Below, piece after piece: positions 43,649 through 55,990 of a DNA stretch of 64,000 nt (positions are counted from its first letter, which is position 1; each line of letters begins with the position of its first letter). The stretch is from assembly GCA_947685225.1 (NCBI GenBank), contig CANTUV010000039.1, positions 36,572,001-36,636,000 on the forward strand. The letters are read 5' to 3'. This DNA comes from Garcia nutans. Taxonomy: Eukaryota; Streptophyta; Magnoliopsida; Malpighiales; Euphorbiaceae. The notes under the pieces are model-generated. The model was not told the DNA's origin and made no database searches. It saw only the letters and a program-made list of their open reading frames with translations. The position numbers were made by a program, and so were the translations under genes.

Positions 43649-44116
43649 AAACATACCTCTTACAACATTTGGAAATCTAAATAAATTGATAAAAGTAAAA
43701 TTTTCTCTAAAATCCCATCCCTTTTGTGTTGTTATTGTCCTTATTTATAGAAGAATTTTATGATTAATTTTAGTTATTCACGGAATCTAACATTGATTAA
43801 AAAAATAAAATCGAAACCTAATTGTATTTGGTTTCGAAAAAATTTCACTGACGAAAAAAAACTACCGCTGCTGGCTGCGGGCGAGAATTGGCCTGCGGGC
43901 CATTTCGCCGCAACTCTTTTCCGCGATGAAATTTTTCGTCGCCGATTTTTTTATTTGTTTATTATTATTATTTTTTATATTTTATTAATTATAAAAATTA
44001 AATACTAAAGCAAATATTATTTAATTAAGATAACAAAATTTGTTTGGACTAACAAAATTATTTTGGACTAATTAAAATATATTGGACCGGACTGGGTCAA
44101 AAATTAAGGGTCTACA

Positions 44117-44896
44117 TATTGTCTGCACTATTCCATGCTTTTGACTATGGATGAGTGGAGTAGAGTGAGTTTGCTTCAACAAGGATAAATTATTTATTGC
44201 CCTGATGTCATCTTAATATATTTGAGATAATAGATCTACTATCAGGTGAACTTCAAATATCCTTATAGTCTTGACTATATATCATTCTCTTTGATCTTCT
44301 TTCTCCTTGGTAATTTAGTAATCATCAGACTTGTCATAAGTGTTATAATAGCTCAGGGTAGGTTATCGGAGTTTATTAGCCAATGAAAAGTAAGCTAAAT
44401 TTTTATGAAGGCTCAAAAGGGGCCAACTAGGGATTGACATTTAATTGGGTGGATTCTAGTTATTTGCTTACCAAACAATGCCTATCATCTCTCTCTTAAA
44501 TAACCAGAGTTCAATTTCATCTCAAAAGTTTGTCAAAGCATGTTCTAAGACTAAGTAGGACCTAGACACTCATAATTATGCATGAGCCCTCTCTAAATAA
44601 GCATACACAACTCAATGCTATAGAATAACTCCCTCGCCTAGTAAAGTTATTCAAATCATGATGTGTAGATACACTAATTTATAAATATCAAGCTAGATTT
44701 GTCATTGGTTAAGCACCAAAATGAACAAAGACCATCAAAAGTTTAATAAAAATAATTTATTTGAACAAACATAATTTGAAAAATATAACTATTCCATTTA
44801 AATATTAAAGAAAGCAAAATAGAAGAGCAACATTCAAGCTAAGGGAAGTTCATTGAATTGAGCTTATTCTCTCTTCACATCTTAAATACTCTCATC
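44117..44896 (-). other. Non-coding body of element B (part 2), between gag and the element A insertion
   Basis: Begins with the right TATTG duplication of A. Matches C at about 51480-52100 inverted (GGATTGACATTTAATTGGGTGG against CCACCCAATTAGATATCAATCC). No gene. Confidence 0.75.
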
Positions 44897-46226
44897 TTAA
44901 AAAGAGGATAAGACAAAATCTTCCTCCAATCCTCTTCCTACCATGAAGGTTGCTGGTGGAGATACTATTCCAAATTTAGGCAAAGGATTGCTCTTGGTAT
45001 TAGGCTCAGGCAACTTTCCACTGTGAATTAAATCTTGGATCTCATGCCTTAATTGAGCACATTTATCCATCGCATTCCCTTGCATTTGATGAAATTGATA
45101 GGAGGCCTTAGTGTCAAAGTTTGATGGCAGAGGACCGTGTAGCGGTCGAGGAGCCAATGGTTGTAATAACCCCTTCTTTTGTAGCTTATTGAAAACCCAA
45201 GATAGAGGTTTCTCCAACTCTGAAAATTGTCTCTTACTTCCTTGACCAATTACATTAACATTGAATTCCTTGTGTGTACTTTGATTGCCAGACTGATAAT
45301 TACATTTTGCAAAAAAATGGTTCTTTTCTCTTTTTCACTCTTCTATTTGCAAACCAGCTTAAAGAAGATCTTTGAAATCCCTTAAAAGGGTGTGAGACAG
45401 CCTTTCATGGAGGTTGGGCAGGGCGTCTCTCACAATTATCCTAATCTGATCGAACTCATATGACCTCTTTTTGAGAAGTGCAACCTTATTTCTCCATCTC
45501 TTCACATAATCAACAAAATTTTCATTTTGTTTTTGCCTTATAGTCTCTAACTCCATCAAAGTAACTTCCCATTCAGCATTGTATCCATACTGCTATATGA
45601 AGGCCTTATACAGTATATCCCAATCTTTTTGGGTACTTTCTTCCAAGGTATTGAACCAATTCTATACAACATGATCCAATGAGAGCATGCAATAACTTAG
45701 AGTTTGAGCCTTAGTAGCTCAGGCAGACTAAATGGCAGTGATGTATTGCTTAACATGTAAGTGAGGATTTTCTGTACCATTGTACCTAGTAAAGGAAGGC
45801 ATCTTGAACTTATAAGGGACCTCCTCATCTTGTTCAAACAGCTTGTCTATTTCTAACATCTCATCAGCTTTCAGCTTCTTTTTAAATTTCTTCTCTAAAT
45901 CAGTAATCATCTTCGCCACATCAGATGTTTCAGTCTTTTTCACAGTTGCTCTTTCCACAACCTTCGGCTTTTTCTTCTTATCTTGAGGATCTTAGAAGTA
46001 TTGAGCCTAGTCATCATCATCATCAACAACTACTTTGTCATCATCAAAGGTTACTTCTCCAACCTTAACCTTTCATTTGTGCTTTTTGTCACTAGCAGAT
46101 GCTTCAACATTATTGTCCTCTAACAGTGAAAGGAGGCTTCTCAAAGTCTCAGCTAAGGCCCCTTCAATTCTTCCATCTTGGAGTTGAGGGCATCATTTAC
46201 CATCTTCTGAATTTGCTCAGAATCTA
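44897..46226 (-). pseudogene. gag of element B
   Basis: Homologous along its length to the gag of A: the start region (IDSEQIQKMVNDALNSKMEE) has its ATG changed to ATA at 46226; then YKFKMPSFTRYN and HVKQYITAI; then FVDYVKRWRNKVALLKKR; then PRPLHGPLPSNFDTKASYQF. In the knuckle the first Cys is Tyr and a His is Asn (SYQFHQMQGNAMDKC), so its metal site is lost. Several stops (for example near 45220, 45359 and 45728) break it. No pol follows; gag ends at 44897 and non-coding DNA begins. Confidence 0.85.
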
Positions 46227-47207
46227 TTACTTTGGGAGTGAAATTAACTGTATCTTCACTAAACTTTGAGTCACTAACATAGGTCGGGTTGTCGTATGTC
46301 TCTAAACTGTTGTACTCTAGGTCTTTGAGCCAGAAAGGATCAATGACATATTATGCAATGCGTGTATGCATGTATGCATGTATACGAAAACAACAAGCAA
46401 TCAAAGATAATTAGGACATTCCTTCCAATCTTATAACTTCCACACATGAATGGTGAGTCTCTTTTCCTAGGTATATGGTCAACAATATCAATATGGGATA
46501 TTCTATTTTCGAAAAATTTCCTCGGATGATTTCAACCAATAGTTATATTTTCAAACATGGAAGTCAGTCCATGATAATTCCTATTAATTAGCCTTTAATC
46601 CATTGAATCCTAACTAAAACAGCTTTTATGCCCTATTGGTTTAAAACTAAATTAAGAGGTTTATCATAAATAAATTTTCCATTTAAAAAAAACTAATGAT
46701 TTATGCCAAAAATAAGCCCAAGATTAATAATTCTTGGTATAAGCTAGGCTCACAATTGATTTTTGGTATTCCATAATTGACCTGAATGATTTGTAAGCTC
46801 TTTTGTAATCTTTAGATGAAGCAAAAAATAATTTTGTTTCAAAGCCCTTGGGCTTTTACGTTTGGGCCATAAAGTTTAAAAAAGATTTTTGACCCATCTT
46901 GAAAAGACTATCTTGAAGCTTTTGAAAATTTGGAATCTGGTCTTTTAAATTTTAAAGGAAAAATTATTTTGAGCTTACAACCTAGGTAGGTCATGTTAGA
47001 AAAAGAACAAACTAAATAAGTCATGGTTTAAACCGAGATAAATTAATCATAATCAAACAACAAGCATTTGGGGTAAAAACCCAAGGAAAATAACTAGGCC
47101 AATTACATGAGCTTTAGTCTTTGGGTTGAAAGGCTTAGGTTCCCATAGCAAGTATATACCAAATGGTACAAGGCTATGAGTGGTTATGTCATGCTCTATC
47201 TCCATAC
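46227..47207 (-). other. Leader of element B
   Basis: Matches the leaders of A (34573-35530) and C (49560-50550). It has the ATGCATGTATGCATGTAT run near 46366. It is cut at 47207 by the LTR of C; the flank CATAC (47203-47207) should be one copy of C's target duplication. No gene. Confidence 0.75.
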
Positions 47208-49386
47208 TATAGACCATTAATTTTTTACCCAGTCCGGTCCGTTATTTTTTATATAGTCCAAAATAATTATTGTGGTATTTTAATTAAATAATATTTATTT
47301 TAGTATTTATAACTTATAATTTTTAATAAAAATAAAAAATGGTGAAGTTAATAAAGAAAATAATAATAAACAATAAATAAACAAAAATAAAAAATTATAA
47401 TAAAAAATAAATAAATAAAAATAAAAATCGGCGACGAATGTCAAATTGGCCAAGGTCAATTTTGCCCGCGGGAATTTCCTACGGGCGAAATGGCCTTGGG
47501 CCCTGGGCGAAATTGGCTAGCTGCGCCAATTTTTGCACCCAGCTCTCGCAATTTCACACCTCACCTCGCAGTTTCTCGTCAACGCTCGCAATTTCTCCAG
47601 CGAAATTTTCCAACGCAATTTTTTTCGAAACCAAACTCTATTTGTTTTCGGTTTCTTTTCCTAATTAATTTGAGTTTCCTTAAACAATTAGAATTAATCT
47701 TATAAATTTTCCTATAAATAACACTTTAAAAGAGAGAAAAAAGGAGGACTTTGGACGGGGAATATGGGACTTCAGATTGGAGAGGAGCAACAAGCAAGCA
47801 ATTAACAATTAATCAAAGGTAACCACACTATCTTTGTCTTTGGTCATCCAGAAAGCAACTTTTTGATGGAACCAACTATGCAGGTTTGATCCTTCATTAT
47901 AAATTATTTATGATCATAGTAGCTTTGTTTCTTTGATTCATAAGAATATACACACAAAACTTTGATCTTTAAATATGTAGTAACTTGATCTTTGTTTCAA
48001 TAACCCTAAATTATTTCTTCTGTTTCTTCAAAAACCTTAAAAACCCTAATTTGTTTCTTTTGTTTCCAAAAACCTTAAATCATTTTTTCTATTTCCAAAA
48101 ACTTTAAAAAACCCTAAACTGTTTTCCTCTAACTTTTTTTCAAAATTCCCAAATGTTTTTTTGAATCTCCAAACCCTAACCTACTTTACAGTTTCTAAAA
48201 ATCATAATTATTTTTATAAAACTTTAAACTATTTTCTTAAATCCTAAAACCAAATATGTGTTCTAAAATTCCAAGAACCCTAATTCTCTCAAAACCAAAA
48301 TAGTAAACCCTAGTTTTCCTAAATCCTAATCCTTAAAACCTTAAAATCTTATAAACCTAAATCTTAAAACTCAATACAATGAATCTAAAATCACAATCCA
48401 GTAACCAAAAGTTATAAACCTAATGTCTTAAGATTCTAAAACCATAATTTCATAATGTTACCCCTAAACCCTAATTTGATTCATGAAACCCTAATTCATT
48501 CTAATTTTCCAAAGCCTTTACAGTAGGCTAAACAAATAACAATAATAATACTAAAATTTCAAAACCATAAATATTAATTAAAGAACTTTAAATAGAAACA
48601 GTAAACCCTAATTTGTATCTTTACTTGCTTCATTTTTATATTTGATTATATAGTCTATTATATGCTTTGATGGTTGATTTATTTAATTCCAATGCTTGAT
48701 TTATTTAATTTATCATGGATGAATGTTTATTATATATTTTGATTGATATTTAATATCTTTGATGAATAATTTATTTATGATGAATGGTTATTTACCTTTA
48801 TCGATTATTTTGATTTTCAAATGTTGTAAGAGGTATGTTTCCACTTTGTGGGTACCTCATTAATTAATTTCTATGTAATTTAAATTGCTTTTATAATTTG
48901 GACCAATGTAAAGGACATGTTTCTACCTTTCGGTGGGTGTCCTATTTAGTTTAGACATGAACGATGTAAGGACATGTTTCCATCCTCGGATGGGTGTCTA
49001 TTTATTTACTTTTGGACATTGCTTTGATTTTTAATATAACGATGTTTTATTTCAATTGTTGCATGTAATATGGATAATATTGTTATACTTAAGAATTTTA
49101 TAATATTAAGACCTACAAAGGAGCCCGGTTCTAATAAACCGGGCATTGTAGGGGTACTGGGCCATTTCTCACCTTCCCCACACATACCCAACTTTTCGAA
49201 CCCATTAGGGGGTTGGGGATTCCTTAGAAATTGAGTCATCCACCCCTTTCTTTTTTTCGACCCATCCGGGTGGTGACTCCATTTTCTCCGGACTTAGGTC
49301 CATGTTCTCTAAGGCCCCGAGCCTAAACAGTGCCGAAGTCGCAAGAATCATTCCACTGGGAGTGGGGGCGAAAATCCCCGTTCACA
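47208..49386 (+). repeat. 5' LTR of element C (2179 bp)
   Basis: Starts TATAGACCATTAATTTTTTACCC (the family TGTAGACCC with G to A at base 2) and ends CCCCGTTCACA. It contains a GC-rich hairpin zone (47455-47525) and a ~600-bp zone (48000-48620) with about nine AAACCCTAA-type words. It is the inverted match of the LTRs at 13875 and 35531. Confidence 0.88.
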
Positions 49387-49387
49387 G

Positions 49388-49405
49388 TGGCGACTCCACT
49401 GGGGA
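49388..49405 (+). promoter_or_regulatory. Primer binding site of element C
   Basis: TGGCGACTCCACTGGGGA one base after the LTR, identical to that of element A over their shared length; tRNA-Arg type. Confidence 0.85.
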
Positions 49406-50555
49406 TAAGAGAAGTTAATTTCCTTGGTCTTTATATTATTCTATTCTTTCTTATAATGATATTATCCATTGCATCATATTAGATTGCATTATGTGTTTAA
49501 GTTAGGACGCCCGTATTACCCGTGTTGTGTTATGTAAGGGATATCATACTTTCACTCAAGGTATGGAGATCGAGCATGGCATAACCACTCATAGTCTTGT
49601 ACCATTTGGTATATACTTGCTATTGAAACCTAAGCCTTTTAACCAAAAGACTAAAGCTCATGTAATTGGCCTATTTACTTTTCTTAGGTTTATACCCCAA
49701 ATGCATGTTGTTTGACTATGGTTAATTTATCTTGGTTTAATCATGGCTTATTTGGTTTGTTCTTTTTCTAATATGACCCAAGTACATTGTGAGCTCAAAT
49801 AAATTTTTCTTTAAAGTCCAAAAGACCAAAATAATTTTCAAAACTTTTTAAGATGGTCTTTGGATATAAAACTTTTCTCAAAATTTTTTAAAAATTCTTT
49901 TGCTCATAACCCAAATACAAAGCCCAAAATCTATTTTTTTTTTCTAAAATCTTTTTACAATGGGCTTAGAAACAAAATTATTTTCATCCAACCTTTTCTT
50001 ACAAAGAGCTTGCAAATTATTTGGGTCAATTACGAAATACCAAAAATCAATTGTAAGCCTAGTTTATACTAAGAATAATTAACCATGGGCTTGTTTTTAG
50101 AATGACTCATTAGTTACTTTTTCAAGTGAGAAATCTATCTATAATAAACCTCTTAATTTAGTTTTAATCCAATATAGCATAAAACCTACTATAGTTGGTT
50201 GAATGGATTATAACCTAATTAATGGGAATTATCATGAACTGATTTCCATTTTGAAAATATAACTATTGGTTGAAACATCTGAGGGAAATATTCGAAAACA
50301 AGATACCCCATGTTGGTATTTTGTTAACCATATACCTAGGAAAAGAGACTCGCCATTCGTGTGTGGATGTTATAAGGTTAGAAGGAACGTTCTAATTATC
50401 CTTGTTTGTTGATTGTTTGTGCATACATGCATACATACGTTTGCATCTCATATCATTAATCCCTTCTGGCTGACAGCCCTGAAGCACGACAATTCAAGAG
50501 CATACAACGATACCACCTATAACATTGATTTTGATTCAAGTACTTCATTGGAAGG
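49406..50555 (+). other. Leader of element C
   Basis: Non-coding, colinear with the leaders of A and B. Contains GAGATCGAGCATGGCATAACC (49565-49585), the exact place where the solo LTR entered A, and a GCATACATGCATACATACG run near 50440. Confidence 0.75.
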
Positions 50556-51315
50556 ATGGATCCAAACCAGCTAAGGGATATAATCGATGAAGTTGTCAAA
50601 GTTAGGATGGCCGAGCTACAAGATCAATTGGTTGAAATTATGAAGACCTAGTTGGTTGAAATTCTGGAGCTCGTCAACAATGCTATGGCAGCATCCATGG
50701 AGAACATGTCTACTGATGGAGATCAAATGAAAAATGAGAGATCAATCTCTGTTCTACAAAACCAACCAAACCATGTGCTATCTAAGTGGAGCAATAAGAG
50801 CGGCTATCTCCCTAATGGGAAAAGTCAAAGGGAAAGAGGAGGTGTTGAGAAAAATGCAACAACTGAGCTAACAAAGAAGCGTACATTTTTAGACTTAAGG
50901 GAGCCTTTGTCAAAGATGTTAGAAAATCTAATGAAAATGGATTTGCTACAACCATTGGCACCTCGGCCTGTACATAAGCCTCTACCACCAAATTTTGATG
51001 CCAAGGTTTTCTGTCAATTCCATCAAATGCAAGGGCATGAGATAGATAAATGTGTTTGATTAAGGCACAAAATCCAAGATTTGATTGACAGAGGAAAGCT
51101 GCTTGAACCTGATAGGCCCAACACTAAGAATGATCCTCTGCCTAAACTTGGAAGGGCAGCACCTCTTACAACCTTCATGAAGAGTTTTATCTTATCATCC
51201 TGTGATGATTTGGATAGAGAAGCTGCTAAAGATAATGTGCCACTAAGCAAGCTTGGGCTAACTGTGGATGATGAAGCAATGACTCTTGATGATGGAAAAA
51301 ATCCTTGCCCTTGAT
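50556..51315 (+). pseudogene. gag remnant of element C, capsid core missing
   Basis: Starts MDPNQLRDIIDEVVKVRM at 50556, with a TAG after 31 codons (50649-50651). The frame resumes (LVEILELVNNAMAASMENM), then passes straight to the C-terminal half (LSKMLENLMKMDLLQPLAPR, NFDAKVFCQFHQMQGHEIDKC) without the capsid core present in A and B. The C-x2-H-x4-H-x4-C knuckle is intact. TGA at 51057-51059, then an open stretch to TGA at 51313-51315 (KSFILSSCDDLD). Confidence 0.82.
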
Positions 51316-53799
51316 ATGTCTAACTCCAACTCAATGAACTTTCCTTAGCTTGAATGTTGCTTTTCAATTTTGCTTTCTTTAATATCTAATTGGAATAATT
51401 GTGTTTTCCAAATTTAAAGTTGCTTGAAATAAATTATTTTTTAAAATTTTTATTGGTCTTTGTTCATTTTGGTGCTCAACCAATGAGGAATCTAGCTTGA
51501 TAATTCCTGAATTAATATATTTATGCATCATGACTTGAATGACTTTACTAGGTGAGGGAATTGCTTCATATCATTGAGTTGTGTATGCTTACTTAGAGAG
51601 GGCTCCTGCATAATTACCTTTTTCTAGGTCCTAGTCAGTCTTAGAACATGCTTTGACAAACTTTCGAGGTGAAATTGAACTCTACTTATTTAAGAGAGAG
51701 ATGATCTAGACATTGTTTGACGAGCCAACAACTAGTATCCACCCAATTAGATATCAATCCCTAGTTGTCCCTTTGAGCCTTCATAAAATTTTAGCTTTCT
51801 TTTCATTGGCTTACAAACCCCAATAACCTACCCTGAGCTGTTGTGATACTTTTGACAAGTCTTATGATTACTAAGATGAAGAGGTAAGAAGATCAAAGAA
51901 AGAAATGAATAGTCAAGACCATGAAGACAGTTGAAGTTATCAAGACCATAAGGGTAGTTGAAGTTCTCAAGACCATAAGGATAGTTGAAGTTCTCCTAAT
52001 ATCCCCAATCTATCAAGATGACAACAGAGTAGCAAATGATTTATCCATGTGAAAAAAGATTTATGTCACTCCACTCATCCATTATTGGAAACCCAAGTTG
52101 GTACAAACAAGACAACTCTTTTAGAGCTAGAACCAAAAAGAAAAAAAAGAAGAAAGAAGAAAAGAAAAAAAAAGAAAAAAAAAAGAAAGATAAAACCTAA
52201 AAAGGCGGTTCAGAAAGCCAGCTGAGTTCTCTTTTACCTAAAGCAGCAAAAGGCTTCCATTTGGTTTATAAGGAAAGTTTGACTTGAATTAGTCCAACCC
52301 AGCCAAAGATTCGATCAAAATTAGGGGACAAGGAGAAAGACCATCCAGTTCTTGAAAGTTTTGTACTTAATAGTCCTACAAGAAAGGACAAAATGATAAA
52401 ATGTTCAAAGAAAGGGAAGAGTAAGAAAAATAAAAAGAAAGAAAAGGGAGAAGAAGAAAAGAAACGAATTTAGGTACCAAACCTTTTTTTGCAATGGCAA
52501 AGACTATCCCAATCAAGATCTAGATTAATGCCAAAAAGATGAGAGAAATCTCAAAGTTCTATCTTTTTATGCTCCTAGCTACCTAAAGTTCCAACAAGAA
52601 ATTTGTAGTGTGAGGATTTGTCCATTGTGTCACATCAGCTCCAATCTCAAAATGGCTTTCATTTAACCCATTTCTCTTATAGACCCCATTTCAAACCTAT
52701 CAAAGACTTGTTGATCTCTCTTGGTAGGTAGAGTCTATTAGTGGAGATAGTTTGGATAAGCATGCATATGAGATAGACCATATTCAAACTCAATGAGACC
52801 TTTGGCCAAGTGATGTGTATGTGCCTATCTAAAGTGCAACAATTCTTGCTTAAATAGAAATGATTCCCAAGTTTAGTATGGCAGCTAGGGTTGTCATATT
52901 ATAGATATGTTAATTTGGAAAATCAAGTCCTGAGGTACATTGACATTAATTTGGAAAAGCCAACATTTGGTTTCGAAAAAAAAAATTACAAAGCCTTCAA
53001 GTTAAGGGACGTATGTCGAATCATTGAACCTCCAAAGGATACATTGGACAGAGGAAATGATTACTGGCAAGGTCATGAAGAAGCTACCAATTGACATGCT
53101 TTAAAATGGATGTATCTCTGCTGCTTGGGGCCTCCATTATTCATATTTTCAACATCTTAAAGATAAAAGTCATAAATGTGGGGCATTGTGTCATTCCAAT
53201 GCAAGACCTAAACGAGCATCTGAAAGGAACCAATGAGAACACTTCTGCTGATCACCTCGGTCTGTGAGTCGATGGAACAACTGTAAGTATCATTCATGCA
53301 TATCATGCATACATGAGCATATCACATCGCACTTTCTTGTCTTATATTGTCTATCCTTTGTCAAAGTGAATAGCAAACACCCTGTAGTAAACAATCAAAA
53401 GAAGATATTAAATCAGGGGAGCATGGAAAGCTCATTGCTTGAGAAAGTTCCAGTAATTTTACAAAGAGAAGAAATGTGTGCTTGTGCGAAGAATTAGACA
53501 ATAAAAACATCAATCAGAGCCCGCATAGAAAAATCATGGGTTTGAGCCTACACAGGGGGCAAAGTTTCTCCTTTTCAATTTTTGAGTTTATGCATGAACA
53601 AAACATTTTGAGACTCACTTCTAATATTTTACCATGCAAGGGGGCAAGGAGAGGATATGAAGGCTAGCTAAAAAGGGCTGAATTTTTTATTAAAGTGCAA
53701 AGGAAGAACAAAAAAGAATGAAAAAAAAAAGAAGAAGAAGAAAATTAGAATTCTCAAAAGAATGAAGATGCAAAAGACAAAAGATCTGTCCAGCTAAAA
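51316..53799 (+). other. Non-coding body of element C
   Basis: No gene. Includes two or three 34-bp near repeats GTTGAAGTTCTCAAGACCATAAGG (51930-51995), A/G-rich runs at 52130-52190, 52380-52460 and 53700-53745, and blocks matching element B inverted. Short open frames at 52891, 53264 and 53476 have no recognisable domain. Confidence 0.7.
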
Positions 53800-53809
53800 G
53801 AGCTGAAGT

Positions 53810-54160
53810 CAGGGTAAAGACCTGATTTCCAATGGATAAAGATCCATGTTTCAAGGGTTAAGACCCGACCTCCAGTGGATTAAGATCTATATTTCAAGGG
53901 TAGAGACCCAATTTTCAATGGATAAAGATCTATATTTCAAGGGTAAAGACCCGATTTCCAATGGATAAATATCCATGTTTCAAGGGTAAAGACCTGACCT
54001 CCAGTGGATAAAGATCCATGTTTCAAGGGAAAAGACCCGACCTCCAATGGATAAAGATCCATGTTTCAAGTGTTAAGACCCGACCTCCAATGGATAAAGA
54101 TCAATGTTTCAAGGGTAAAGACCTGACCTCCAGTGGATAAAGATCCATTTACAAGGGTGA
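53810..54160 (+). repeat. 43-bp tandem repeat array in the 3' UTR of element C
   Basis: The word GGATAAAGAT (or a one-base variant) starts at 53834, 53877, 53920, 53963, 54006, 54049, 54092 and 54135, every step exactly 43 bp. Each unit contains CCATGTTTCAAGGGTAAAGACC. A degenerate continuation with shorter ~37-bp units runs to about 54310, then GTCTCGGGTCCAAGTA repeats to 54450. Confidence 0.92.
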
Positions 54161-55744
54161 AGACCCGATCTCCAAGGATGAAGATCCATTTATAAGGGTG
54201 AAGACCCGATCTCCAAAGATGAAGATCCGTTTTCAAAGGTGAAGATCTGATGCTAAGGATGAAGATCCAAGGTCCAACGATGAAGATCCATTTTAAGGGT
54301 GAAGAACCACAATGCATAGAACAGCCGGAGCAGTCAGACTTCTCAACTAATAAAAGGTTAGTCAAACTCAGTCTCGGGTTCAAGCAACCAAATTCAATTT
54401 AGTCTCGGGTCCAAGTATCCAATCTCAGGTCTAAGTACCCAGATCAAATCTGTAACACCCCCCCCCCATACTCTATATAAGTACTATACATATACCTTGT
54501 ATACATGCAGTACGTATATAAAGTATAAGAATGTCACTTCTCGTTTCAGATTAAAAACCTTTCCTTTAATTCCAAACAGTAACACATTTATATTCAAAGA
54601 ATATTTACAAACGCATTATACTTTTAATGATATTATATATATATATATATAATGATCTTGTCTTTACCAAAATTCATTTATACATATGAATACATTTTTA
54701 GCAAAATACAACATAATTAAAATGGTACATGTATGCATCACCTTCTAGTTAGTCTCGAAATACTCTTATCCTTCTTGTGGCATAACGACTTGACTTCAGA
54801 TCAACCATCAACTCACCTGCGCGATTTACACAACCGCGCTGTAACACTCCATACTCTATATAAGCACTATACATATACTTGGTATACATACAATGCGTAT
54901 ATAAAGTATAAGAATGTCACTTTTAGTTTCTATTTAAAAATCTTTATCCAAGGTCAAGCAATATTATATTAATTTAAGAAACATTTATAAGAATCATTAT
55001 TGTTATCAAAAATAAAACATAATTAAAATCATACATGTATGCATCACCTTCTAGTTGGTCTCGAGACACTCATACCTTTCTCGTGGCATAGCAGCTAAGC
55101 ATCCAAATCATCCGCATAAATACCTGCGCGATTACACAACCGCGCTAAGCCCGAGAGCTTAGTAGTACAAATAAATAATAAAATATACATTACAAAATAA
55201 TCATACCTTATAATTTTAGCATCATGTTTTATTATTCTCTTACCACTTTTTCCTTTCTCAATGGATTCTTCATATATTGCCACTAATCTCATAAATTAAA
55301 TACATCATTACATAGCATATTCACAACACAATACTTACCCTTTCTATTTCATATACACATATATATGTATACATTATCACAACAAAACACCATTCAAACC
55401 TTTATAAGAACAATTCTCACAAATTCCACAATCACAAACATGTTACACATGATACAACAATTCCATAACCTCATATCTTAACAAAATCAATACATATATT
55501 ACAAACTCATACTTCATAACATCACTTTATTCACAATTCATTAATCATGAAACACATTTCCATCAAAAGCATTCATAGATCTCATTATTCATTTGTTTTA
55601 ACATTGTTTCCATATATCTTATTTATCAATCATGTTACCATTCATGACTCACATTACACAAAGACAAGCATGGGCCCAAGACACACTAATATGCTATTCA
55701 ATTTTCAGAGTAATGCTTTGGTTTATTCATCACATTTATCATTA

Positions 55745-55990
55745 TCTTAGACCCAACTAGGCTTCAAGGATTAGGCTCAACCAAGCTTCAAGGGGAACAA
55801 AGCATGCTAAGTATCAACCCAACTTGGCTTCAAGAACCAAACCCAACCTAGCTTCAAGGGTTGTAACATCTCAATTAGGCTTCAAGGATTAGACCCAACC
55901 AAGCTTCAAGGGGAGTAAAACATGTTAAACTTCAACCCAACTTGGCTTCAAGGATTAAATCCAACCTAACTTCAAGAGATTGTTACTAAT
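55745..55990 (-). repeat. CTTCAAGG-type short tandem repeats in F
   Basis: About ten units of 20-28 bp built on AACCCAACYTRGCTTCAAG. Closely similar arrays occur at 58225-58500 (E) and, inverted, 42780-42930 (G). Confidence 0.85.

Larger units (their letters stand above)
13875..44116 (-). mobile_element. Element A: complete Tat-lineage Ty3/gypsy retrotransposon, with three later insertions
   Basis: The LTR ends are TGTGAGC at 13875 and GTCTACA at 44116. The flanking pentamers are TATTG (13870-13874) and TATTG (44117-44121), a perfect 5-bp target duplication. Minus-strand order: 5' LTR, tRNA-Arg-type primer site, leader, gag, protease, RT/RNase H, second RNase H, integrase, two antisense genes, repeat-rich 3' UTR, polypurine tract, 3' LTR. 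Inserted later: CACTA (17730-24142), a solo LTR (35531-37860) and gypsy G (38605-43648). Without these and their duplications A is about 16.4 kb. Its gag-pol is now broken by several stops and shifts. Confidence 0.93.
38059..44116 (-). repeat. 5' LTR of element A, split by element G
   Basis: Pieces 38059-38604 and 43654-44116 flank G. The LTR block order matches 13875-16155 up to AAATTGATAAAAGTAAA (43681-43697), then jumps to TTTTCTCTAAAATCCC. About 1.07 kb present in the 3' LTR (14464-15533) is therefore missing. Without G the LTR is about 1.0 kb. The outer end TCTACA (44116) is followed by the TATTG duplication. Confidence 0.88.
47208..54450 (+). mobile_element. Element C: gag-only Tat derivative on the + strand, 3' LTR not in window
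   Basis: LTR, primer site, leader, remnant gag, ~2.5 kb non-coding body and a 43-bp repeat array occur in the same order as in element B, and neither has pol between gag and 3' UTR. It is cut at 54450 by element E before its polypurine tract. Left flank CATAC. It inserted head-to-head with B, in B's leader. Confidence 0.82.
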
